This document shows, piece after piece, positions 33,298 to 40,642 of a stretch of DNA of 64,000 nt; position 1 is the stretch's first letter, and each line of letters begins with the position of its first letter. This DNA is from DATAFF01 sp963744915 (lineage in GTDB: Bacteria > Pseudomonadota > Alphaproteobacteria > Rhizobiales > Aestuariivirgaceae): positions 434,001 through 498,000 of the forward strand of contig CAVUUY010000007.1 in assembly GCA_963744915.1 (NCBI GenBank), written 5' to 3'. The notes below the pieces were generated by a model. The model had not been told where the DNA came from and did no database searches. It worked only from the letters and a program-made list of their open reading frames with translations. Both the position numbers and the translations under genes were made by a program.

Positions 33298-33585
33298 TCA
33301 CCCGCCGCCGGCCTCAAGCGCGCGCTTTTGGAGCGCCTCGGCGACGACGCGATAGCTTTCCCATGCCGGGTCATCGGCCTCCACTCCCGCCGGATTGCGT
33401 ATGAAGGCGAGGAACGCGGCGAGGCGCAGCCGGTGCTCGCGGGTCGCGGCGCGCATGGCGCCCTTGGCGCTTCGCTGCATCCTGTCATATTTGTCGATCT
33501 CGGCGATGGTCGCGGCGACGATGTCGGCGCGATCGAGCGCCGCCATCCGCTGGAGAAACGGATCGAGGTCGAATGGTCCTGCCAT
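33298..33585 (-). CDS. Hypothetical helical protein, 95 residues
   Basis: From ATG 33585: MAGPFDLDPFLQRMAALDRA, then ATIAEIDKYDRMQRSAKGAM and HRLRLAAFLAFIRNPAGVEA. It is all-helical and charged, without signal or cofactor motif. It is on the strand opposite to its neighbours and fills the gap between the beta subunit gene and the PEP-mutase-like gene. It resembles short rhizobial proteins of unknown role. A frame extends 21 codons upstream, but the conserved part starts here. Confidence 0.5.
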   Translation of the reverse strand: MAGPFDLDPFLQRMAALDRADIVAATIAEIDKYDRMQRSAKGAMRAATREHRLRLAAFLAFIRNPAGVEADDPAWESYRVVAEALQKRALEAGGG

Positions 33586-33684
33586 CCGGCCAGTTTCGCG
33601 GCAAGCGTTCTGGCAATCAATCCCATATGGCGGCTGCCAATGCGGCACGGTATCCTCCGGGCCAAACGTCGAAAGGAGCCCTCG

Positions 33685-34506
33685 ATGACCCGCTCAGTCG
33701 CCGAAAAGCGCGCCGCCTTCCGCGCCCTGCACCAGAAAGGTTGTTTCGTGCTCCCCAATCCATGGGACGTCGGCAGCGCCCGCCTGCTGCAGCATATGGG
33801 CTTCGCCGCGCTCGCCTCGACCAGCGCCGGCTTTGCCTGGACCATCGGTCGTCCCGACAATGGGGTGACCCGCGACGACATGCTGCAGCATCTGGCCACG
33901 CTCTGTGCCGCCGTCGATCTGCCGGTCAATGCCGATTTCGAGTCCGGTTTTGCATCCGCCCCCGACGAGCTTGCGGCCAATGTCGGTCGGGTGATCAAGA
34001 CGGGAGTGGCCGGCTTTTCCATCGAGGATCGGGTGTTCGGGAAGCCGGCCGAGCTCTATGACATCGACTACGCGGTGCGCCGCATCGCCGCGGCGCGCGC
34101 GGCGGTCGATCAGGCGGGCCAGGACGTGATCCTCGTCGCCCGCACCGAAGGCTTGCTGATCGATCAGAAGGCACTCAAGCCGGCCATCGACAAGCTGGTG
34201 GCCTTTGCCGATGCCGGGGCGGACTGCCTCTATGCGCCGGGCGTGCGCGACAAGGCCGACATCCAGGCGATGGTCCGCGCCGTGTCGCCCAAGCCGCTCA
34301 ATGTGCTGATGGCATGGCCTGGACCGAGCGTCGCCGAGCTGGCCGAGATCGGCGTCCGGCGCATCAGTGTCGGCGGCGCCCTGGCGCGGGTCGCCTTCGA
34401 GGCGCTGGCCAACGCCGCCTCACGCCTCAAGGCGGGATCGTTCGACGCCCTGCCGTCGGGTGCGCCGGCCGTGAAGCTCAACGACATCTTTGGCAACTTC
34501 GGGTGA
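33685..34506 (+). CDS. Isocitrate lyase/PEP mutase superfamily protein
   Basis: The 273-residue (alpha/beta)8 protein from ATG 33685 (GAAAGGAG upstream) has the start CFVLPNPWDVGSARLLQHMG, the Mg2+-site NADFESGF and a flexible loop reading SIEDRVFGKPAELYDIDY. PEP mutases have EDKxxxKxNS, and methylisocitrate lyases have KRCGH. Neither motif is present, so this belongs to the oxaloacetate hydrolase/carboxyvinyl-phosphonate-mutase-like subgroup of uncertain activity. The neighbouring two-subunit TPP decarboxylase makes a C-P or C-S carbon pathway conceivable but unproven. Confidence 0.8.
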   Translation: MTRSVAEKRAAFRALHQKGCFVLPNPWDVGSARLLQHMGFAALASTSAGFAWTIGRPDNGVTRDDMLQHLATLCAAVDLPVNADFESGFASAPDELAANVGRVIKTGVAGFSIEDRVFGKPAELYDIDYAVRRIAAARAAVDQAGQDVILVARTEGLLIDQKALKPAIDKLVAFADAGADCLYAPGVRDKADIQAMVRAVSPKPLNVLMAWPGPSVAELAEIGVRRISVGGALARVAFEALANAASRLKAGSFDALPSGAPAVKLNDIFGNFG

Positions 34507-34593
34507 CTTGCAGCATCAAGGCAGACCCTCAGGGCAATTCAACCTTTGCGATGATGAACCTGACTGCAGCAACATCCGGCAGCATCTAGCAGC

Positions 34594-35778
34594 ATGCCCG
34601 ACGCGGCGGAAATCGGCGGCATCCGGCTCAGAACATACGAGTTCCTCGAGCGCGGCCGCAGAAACGATCGGGCATCGCAGGTCTTCGATCTGTCCATCGT
34701 CACCTTGATCCTGCTCAACGTCACGGCCTCGGTGGTCGGGACGGTGCCGTGGATCCATCAGAGCTGGGGACGCGCGCTCGACCAGTTCGATACATTCTGC
34801 GTCGCGGTATTCACCGTCGAATACGCTGCCCGCATCTGGAGCGCGCCGTCCAATCCGCGTTATCGCGGCTTGAGCGACGCGGTGGCGCGGCTGCGCCACG
34901 CCCGCACGCCGCTGATGGTCGTCGATTTCCTGGCGCTGATGCCGTTCGTCATCCAGTTCATCATCCATGCCGATTTCGGGCCGTTCCGGGTGCTGCGCAT
35001 CGTTCGCTTCTATCGGCTTGCGCGCTACGTGCCGGCGCTCGAGACCATTGTCCTGGTCATCGTGTCGGAGGCACGCCGCCTGCTTGGCACGCTGATCCTG
35101 TTCGCCGGCCTGCTGCTGTTCTCGGGCGTGCTCATGTATATCGCCGAAGGCCGGGTGCAGCCCGACCGGCTCGGCTCGGTGCCGCAGGCCATGTGGTGGG
35201 CGGTCGTCACCCTGTCGACGGTCGGCTATGGCGACATCATACCCGTCACCGTGACAGGCAAGTTCATCGCCAGCGTGACGATGTTTCTTGGGATCATGTT
35301 CTTCGCCCTGCCGGTCAGCATCATCGCCTCGGGCTACCAGGAGGAAATCAAGCGACGGGACTTCGTCGTGAATTTTGCCATGGTGGCGCGCGTGCCGCTG
35401 TTCTCCACGCTCGATCCGACATCGATTGCGCAGCTGACCGGGCTGTTGACGGCGCGCAAGGTCGCCGGCGGGACGGTGATCGTCAGCAAGGGCGACGATG
35501 CCGAGGAGATGTTCTTTATCGTTTCCGGCAGGGTCGAGGTCGAGCTCCCCAACAATCCGGTCATTCTCGGCGAAGGCGATTATTTCGGCGAGATCGCGCT
35601 GGTCACCGGAGGAACCCGGACCGCGACGGTCAGGACGATCGGCGCCTGCGAGCTCCTGCAGCTCGACCGGCACGACTTTCGCCACATGGCGGAGCGCAAT
35701 CCGCATATTCATGATGCGGTCAACCGGGTGGCGAACCTCCGGATGTCGCAGCACAAGGACCCCGGTGGTGGGCAATAG
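34594..35778 (+). CDS. Cyclic-nucleotide-gated potassium channel
   Basis: The 394-residue protein has six membrane helices. S4 contains regularly spaced Arg (FRVLRIVRFYRLARY), and the pore loop has the K+ selectivity filter TVGYGD after AMWWAVVTLS. A short linker leads to a C-terminal cyclic-nucleotide-binding domain (about residues 265-380) with phosphate-binding cassette features GEGDYFGEIALVTGGTRTAT. It is close to the MlotiK1 type of Mesorhizobium but with a Kv-like S4. It probably admits K+ when cAMP binds. ATG 34594 has no strong ribosome site. It is a single gene, no operon evident. Confidence 0.88.
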   Translation: MPDAAEIGGIRLRTYEFLERGRRNDRASQVFDLSIVTLILLNVTASVVGTVPWIHQSWGRALDQFDTFCVAVFTVEYAARIWSAPSNPRYRGLSDAVARLRHARTPLMVVDFLALMPFVIQFIIHADFGPFRVLRIVRFYRLARYVPALETIVLVIVSEARRLLGTLILFAGLLLFSGVLMYIAEGRVQPDRLGSVPQAMWWAVVTLSTVGYGDIIPVTVTGKFIASVTMFLGIMFFALPVSIIASGYQEEIKRRDFVVNFAMVARVPLFSTLDPTSIAQLTGLLTARKVAGGTVIVSKGDDAEEMFFIVSGRVEVELPNNPVILGEGDYFGEIALVTGGTRTATVRTIGACELLQLDRHDFRHMAERNPHIHDAVNRVANLRMSQHKDPGGGQ

Positions 35779-35889
35779 CCCGCGCCAAGCCCGACGCGTG
35801 CAATGCGTGCCGCACAAGGCGGACGCGCGTTCCTCGCACCCATGGTTCGGGCTACCATCCGCTCCTGTTGCAGGGAGGAGATCAAGACA

Positions 35890-37509
35890 ATGAGACGAAT
35901 TTTGCTTTCGGTTGCGCTCCTGGCTGGCGTCATGGCGGCGGCAACGCCGCTTCATTCCCAATCGCCGAAGCAGGGCGGCGCGGCGGTCATCACTTTCAAC
36001 AACGACTTCACCACGCTCGACCCCCAGGTCGGCTACGATCTGCAGAACTATGTCGCGATGCGCGGCATTTTCGACCGGTTGATGGACTACCGGCCGGGCA
36101 CGGTCGAGCTCATCCCGTCGCTGGCCGAGAGCTACACGATCTCCGACGATGGAAAGACCTACAGCTTCAAGCTGCGCGACGGCGTCAAATTCCACAATGG
36201 CCGGCCGCTGACGTCGGCCGACGTGAAATACTCCCTCGAGCGCGCCGTCAATCCCAAGACCCAGAGTCCGGGCACCGGCTATTTCACCTCGATCGCCGGC
36301 TATGACGAATTGTCCGGCGGCAAGGCGCAGGGGCTGAGCGGCATCAAGACACCCGACGACCACACGGTCGAAATCAGCCTGAGCCGTCCCGATGCGACCT
36401 TTCTCTATGCCATGTCGCTGCACTTCGCCTCGATCGTGCCGCGCGAGGAGGTCGAGAAGAGTGGCTCGGACTGGGGTCGCAAGCCGGTGGGCTCGGGTGC
36501 GTTCAAATTCATGGAATGGGTGCCGGGCCAATATGTGATGCTCGAGCGCAACAAGGACTACTGGCTCAAGGGCGTCCCCTATCTCGACAAGATCACCTTC
36601 CAGTTCGGCCAGGACCCCACCGTTGCGGTGCTGCGGCTCAAGAATGGCGAGGTCGACGTGGTGGGCGACGGCATACCGCCGGCGCAGTTCCCGAGCATCG
36701 TGTCCGATCCCGCCTCGAAAGATCTCCTGGTGATGGGCGACTGGCTGCAGACGGCCTTTGTGACGATGAATGTGACCAAGCCGCCCTTCGACAAGCTCGA
36801 GGTCAGGGAGGCGGTCAACATGGCTATCAACCGCGACCGCATCGTGCGGCTGATCAACAACCGCGCCGTCCCGACCGGGCAGGTCCTGCCGCCCGCCATG
36901 CCTGGCTACGATGCCGCCAACAAGGGCTACCCCCACGACCCCGAAGCGGCGAAAAAGCTGCTGGCCAAGGCCGGTTATCCGGATGGCTTCTCAACCGAGC
37001 TCTATGCGATGAATGTCGATCCCCATCCGCGCATCGCCCAGGCGATCCAGCAGGACCTGGCGGCGATCGGCATCAAGGTCGAGATCAAGTCGCTTGCACA
37101 GGCAGAGGTGATCGCGGCCGGCGGCGCCGGCACTGCACCGATGGTGTGGTCGGGCGGCATGGGCTGGCTCACCGATTTCCCCGATCCGGCCGGCTTCTTC
37201 GGAGCGATCCTCAGCTGCGCCGGCACGGCGGAAGGCGGCTGGAACTGGGCGAAGTACTGCAACAAGGGCATCGACGAGCGGACCGCCAAAGCCGATTCCA
37301 TGGTCAAGCCGGAGCAGGCCGCGGCGCGCATCGCCGAATGGCGGGCGATCTTCGGCGACATCATGAAGGAAGCGCCCTGGGCCCCGGTCTACAACGAGAA
37401 GCACATCACCTATCATTCGGCCAGGATCGGTGCGGATCGGAATGTCTTTATCGACCCGTTCGATACGCCGTTGAACTTCCGCTACATCTACGCCAAGGAT
37501 GCGCAATAG
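35890..37509 (+). CDS. Peptide/nickel-type ABC transporter substrate-binding protein
   Basis: This 539-residue exported protein (signal peptide MRRILLSVALLAGVMAAATP; GGGAGG upstream) is a complete SBP_bac_5 family member: TFNNDFTTLDPQVGYDLQNY, PSLAESYTISDDGKTYSFKL, RDGVKFHNGRPLTSADVKYS, then FDKLEVREAVNMAINRDRIV. Family members bind oligopeptides, nickel-chelators or sugars for a DppBCDF-type transporter. No permease or ATPase genes are adjacent, so the partner is elsewhere. A convergent gene begins 3 bases after its stop. Confidence 0.9.
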   Translation: MRRILLSVALLAGVMAAATPLHSQSPKQGGAAVITFNNDFTTLDPQVGYDLQNYVAMRGIFDRLMDYRPGTVELIPSLAESYTISDDGKTYSFKLRDGVKFHNGRPLTSADVKYSLERAVNPKTQSPGTGYFTSIAGYDELSGGKAQGLSGIKTPDDHTVEISLSRPDATFLYAMSLHFASIVPREEVEKSGSDWGRKPVGSGAFKFMEWVPGQYVMLERNKDYWLKGVPYLDKITFQFGQDPTVAVLRLKNGEVDVVGDGIPPAQFPSIVSDPASKDLLVMGDWLQTAFVTMNVTKPPFDKLEVREAVNMAINRDRIVRLINNRAVPTGQVLPPAMPGYDAANKGYPHDPEAAKKLLAKAGYPDGFSTELYAMNVDPHPRIAQAIQQDLAAIGIKVEIKSLAQAEVIAAGGAGTAPMVWSGGMGWLTDFPDPAGFFGAILSCAGTAEGGWNWAKYCNKGIDERTAKADSMVKPEQAAARIAEWRAIFGDIMKEAPWAPVYNEKHITYHSARIGADRNVFIDPFDTPLNFRYIYAKDAQ

Positions 37510-37512
37510 CTC

Positions 37513-38352
37513 CTACTCGCAGATCCGGTAAGTGCCGGACTGGCCGTGCTGGCCGAGGTCGAAATGCAAATGGTTCTTGTGGGCGGCGTTCGAGCCTGGT
37601 CCGAGAACCGTGGTGAAATAGCCGCAGGCGCTGCTGCGCAGCCCGCTTAGCGCGGTTGCGTAGTTGCCTGCCGGCATCTCCTCGACGGCGACGCGCTGCT
37701 TGTTCCTGAGATCGAAGCGCATCAGGTCGAGGGCATTGCCGCGGGCGTGCTCGCTGATCTTTACCATCGAGCCGCCCACTCGGTTGCGGCAGACAAAGCC
37801 CGATCCGGTCTGAATGGCCGACAAAGGCGAGCCCAGGCGCTGGGCGATGATGGGCGAGCCGACCTCGTTCAACCAGCGGCTGAATTTCAGGGCGAAGGGG
37901 CATAGCATCTTGGGATGGCCCGGGAATGAAACGCGCCCCGCCGGTGTCGGAACCGATATCAGAATCACGGCGCCATCGAGCGTGCAGCCCTCCTCGCTGA
38001 CGTGAAAAGGGCGCTGGAATTCAATCCCGCTCGCCTCGAGGTCCTGCACGCAGGTGGCATATTCCGAAACGGGAACGGCGGCCAGCGACACGATCCCATG
38101 CGGCAGGTCCTTCAGCATGCCCGGCTTGGCAACGGGAACCGGCACCGCCAGCCGCGAGCCGGTCGGCGCCTTCTGCAGCGTGCTGACGTCGGGCCTCGGC
38201 TTGGGCTGAGGGAGCGGCACCCGTCGCGCATCGGCCTGGCCCGGCGCGCCCGATAGCCCCAACAGCAGGAAGCCGGCAAGCAGCGCCGCCTTGACACCCC
38301 GGCAAGCAGTAGCACCGCACCGAAACCTGACGGTGCTCGATTGCATCATCAT
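37513..38352 (-). CDS. Extensin-like C-terminal domain protein (putative periplasmic D,D-peptidase-like)
   Basis: The 279-residue protein has a signal peptide (LLAGFLLLGLSGAPGQADA), a Pro-rich spacer, and the Extensin-like_C domain: CVQDLEASGIEFQRPFHVSE, CPFALKFSRWLNEVG, SGFVCRNRVG, SEHARGNALDLM and HKNHLHFDL. SEH...D and HxH are the zinc ligands of LAS-type peptidases, so the fold is that of wall hydrolases although activity is unproven. Cys residues likely form disulfides. Its start is ATG 38352 (or 38349). Transcribed convergently to the binding-protein gene. Confidence 0.8.
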   Translation of the reverse strand: MMMQSSTVRFRCGATACRGVKAALLAGFLLLGLSGAPGQADARRVPLPQPKPRPDVSTLQKAPTGSRLAVPVPVAKPGMLKDLPHGIVSLAAVPVSEYATCVQDLEASGIEFQRPFHVSEEGCTLDGAVILISVPTPAGRVSFPGHPKMLCPFALKFSRWLNEVGSPIIAQRLGSPLSAIQTGSGFVCRNRVGGSMVKISEHARGNALDLMRFDLRNKQRVAVEEMPAGNYATALSGLRSSACGYFTTVLGPGSNAAHKNHLHFDLGQHGQSGTYRICE

Positions 38353-38425
38353 CGCGAAACCCCTTTGAAATGAAACGGGGATCCCGCTCTGACGTTCCGT
38401 TAACCTTCTGGGCCTCTTTGTGACG

Positions 38426-39340
38426 CTAGTCGTGGGTCGGGGTCAGCCTTGCCGGAAAGCCATCGGCGCGGAGCTCGGTTCCGAGAAGATCCTCGAGCAG
38501 CTTCACGACCTGCGTCGACTGGGCGCTGCCACCATAGGCCGCCCTGCCCTTGACGAAGGTCTGCGCGGTCAAGCCGGCGAGGTCGAGCGGCACGCCGAAT
38601 TCCTTTCCGAGTTGCATGGCGAAGCTCAGGTCCTTGAGCGCCAGATCCATGGTGAAGGCGATATCGTAGCTGCCATTGAGGATCAATTGCCCCTCGGTCT
38701 CATGGACGAAACTGGTTCCGGAGCTCGCCTTGATGGCCTGCCAGGCCTGCGCCAGATCGAGGCCGCCGCGCTTGGCAAGCATCAGCGCTTCACCATCGGC
38801 CACGAGGTGGATGAAGGCCAGCATGTTGGTGATGACCTTGATGATCGCGGCCGAGCCCAAAGGCCCCATATGGAAGAGTTGACCGCCCATGGCCGCGAGC
38901 GCCGGGCGGTGCTCCTCGAACAGATCCGCATCGCCGCCGGCCAGCACGGTGATCCTGCCGCCGGCCGCGAGATGCACGCCGCCGGTGACCGGGCATTCGA
39001 GCATGCGGACGCCCTTGTCGCCGGCGATGCTGGCCAGCCGCTCGACCGCGTCGCGGCCAAGGGTCGACATCTCGATCCAGCTCGAGCCCGGCTTCAGCTT
39101 CTGCAGGACCTCGCGCAGCACCGCTTCGGAGATGGCGGGCGACGGCAGGCAGGTGATCACGCAATCGACCGCGCCGCCAAGCGCGCCCGGCGTTTGCGCC
39201 CAGCGCGCACCGGCGCCGACATGCGGCTCGGCCAGCCGGCGATCGATATCGTGGACCGTGAGCGGGAATCCGGCGCGCAGCAGGCTCGCCGCGAGATGAC
39301 CGCCGAGATTCCCCAAGCCGATGAAGCCGTAGCGGATCAT
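38426..39340 (-). CDS. 3-hydroxyisobutyrate-dehydrogenase-like NAD(P) oxidoreductase
   Basis: From ATG 39340 a 304-residue enzyme with GFIGLGNLGGHLAASLL (dinucleotide loop), the substrate-binding CPVTGGVHLAAGGRITVLAG and the catalytic Lys region AAIIKVITNMLAFIH. The family oxidises beta-hydroxy acids (3-hydroxyisobutyrate, tartronate semialdehyde). It lies 25 bases downstream of the M24-like gene on the same strand, so the two are probably cotranscribed and may act in sequence on an unusual amino acid or creatine-like compound. A short upstream frame is not conserved. Confidence 0.85.
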   Translation of the reverse strand: MIRYGFIGLGNLGGHLAASLLRAGFPLTVHDIDRRLAEPHVGAGARWAQTPGALGGAVDCVITCLPSPAISEAVLREVLQKLKPGSSWIEMSTLGRDAVERLASIAGDKGVRMLECPVTGGVHLAAGGRITVLAGGDADLFEEHRPALAAMGGQLFHMGPLGSAAIIKVITNMLAFIHLVADGEALMLAKRGGLDLAQAWQAIKASSGTSFVHETEGQLILNGSYDIAFTMDLALKDLSFAMQLGKEFGVPLDLAGLTAQTFVKGRAAYGGSAQSTQVVKLLEDLLGTELRADGFPARLTPTHD

Positions 39341-39365
39341 TGGTCGTCCCCGCAAATCCGCGGCA

Positions 39366-40529
39366 TCACCGGATGTCCAGCGCAACGTCGCCGCCGCCCG
39401 CCAGCATTTGCAGCCCTGTCGCGGTCAACGCATAGGTTCCTCCCTGAATGATGCCGAGCTCCTCGTCGGGGAGCTGGATATAGGCATGGAGGACGAACAC
39501 CATGCCCGGCTCCAGGACTTGCTCGATGCCGCGGGTGATCTGCAGCGGTTCGAGCCAGATCGGTGGATAGGCAATGCCGATGCCATAGCCGAAGCGCATG
39601 ACGGCATTGGCCTCGAGTCCCGCCCTGCGCAAAGGCTCGAGCGATGCCTCCTCGATATCGCTGACCGGGGCCCCGGGTCGCACCGCGGCAATCCCGGCGG
39701 CGAGCGATTGGCGGGCGTGGTGATAGAGCGCGCGCGCCCGTGGGCTCGGCTGACCCAGGCACATGGTGTGAATGGCAGCCGCATGGTAGCGATGGCACAC
39801 CCCGGCAAATTCCAGGTGAACGAGGTCTCCCGGCTCGATCGGTCGCGCCCGCGGCGTGGCATGGCCGCCGGGTGTGCGGGGGCCGCTCGACAATTCGGTC
39901 GGGATCGACCAGTAGTCGCTTCCCGCCTGGCGCATCGCGTTCTCGACGACGCCGGCGAGGGCGATCTCGGTCATGCCGGGCGCGAGGGCGCGCCGCGCCG
40001 CGTCGAGGCCGATATTGGCGAACCGGGCCGCCTCGGCGACGTAGCGCATTTCCGCTTCGGACTTCACCAGCCGGATGGTGCTCAGGCTATCGGTGCAGTC
40101 GACCAGCCGGGCCGGCGCGATCGCCTGCGCGATTGCCTGGCCAAGCGCGTAGGGCAGAGCGTAGGACTGGCTCTCGATGCCGATCATGCCGCCGTCCATT
40201 CCCTTTTCGCGGGCGATCGCTGCGATAAGTTCCGGGACGTCGTCGGTGATGAGGTGATAGATCCGCACATCGCCGATCCAGGAGGTCTCGCGCGGCAGCG
40301 CCTGGTCGACATCGCGCACCACGAGGGTCGGCTCTCCCCCGGCCGTGGCGAAGATCAGCGCCTGCGGACTGTTGACGCTGACCCAGGAATCATAGCCGCC
40401 GATATAGTAGAGATGCTCGGGCGCGACGCTGATGCAGAGGTCGATGCCCTGGGCGCGCAGGGTTTGACGCGCCCGCTCCAGTCTTTCGCGATGCTCGGAT
40501 TCGCCGAAGGCGGCATAGGTCGGGCGCAT
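39366..40529 (-). CDS. M24-fold creatinase/Xaa-Pro-peptidase-like hydrolase without metal ligands
   Basis: ATG 40529 follows GGAGG. The 387-residue protein has the creatinase N-domain (ISVAPEHLYYIGGYDSWVSV) and pita-bread catalytic domain. Metal-dependent relatives carry D-x10-D, H, E and E. Here the equivalents are LVHLEFAGVCHRYHAAAIHT, FVLHAYIQ and GIIQGGTYALT, lacking the Asp pair and final Glu residues. It should therefore not bind the two metals, as in creatinase and ectoine hydrolase DoeA, which are metal-free. The substrate is likely a small amidino or ectoine-type molecule. It forms an operon with the downstream dehydrogenase. Confidence 0.8.
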   Translation of the reverse strand: MRPTYAAFGESEHRERLERARQTLRAQGIDLCISVAPEHLYYIGGYDSWVSVNSPQALIFATAGGEPTLVVRDVDQALPRETSWIGDVRIYHLITDDVPELIAAIAREKGMDGGMIGIESQSYALPYALGQAIAQAIAPARLVDCTDSLSTIRLVKSEAEMRYVAEAARFANIGLDAARRALAPGMTEIALAGVVENAMRQAGSDYWSIPTELSSGPRTPGGHATPRARPIEPGDLVHLEFAGVCHRYHAAAIHTMCLGQPSPRARALYHHARQSLAAGIAAVRPGAPVSDIEEASLEPLRRAGLEANAVMRFGYGIGIAYPPIWLEPLQITRGIEQVLEPGMVFVLHAYIQLPDEELGIIQGGTYALTATGLQMLAGGGDVALDIR

Positions 40530-40642
40530 CTGGATCCTCCTCGAGAAGCTGAACCGTGAACGGGCCGCCGCATTGCGGTCAAGGCGAGAGTGGGGACACG
40601 GCACGGTTGCATTCCCGTTGAACGACCTAATCTTCGCCCCAT

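Noticed and set aside
34516..36936. Very long minus-strand open frame (806 codons) opposite the K+ channel and binding-protein genes
   Set aside because: It is antisense to two well-supported families, has an Arg/His/Asp-rich composition typical of shadow frames in high-GC DNA, and shows no domain.
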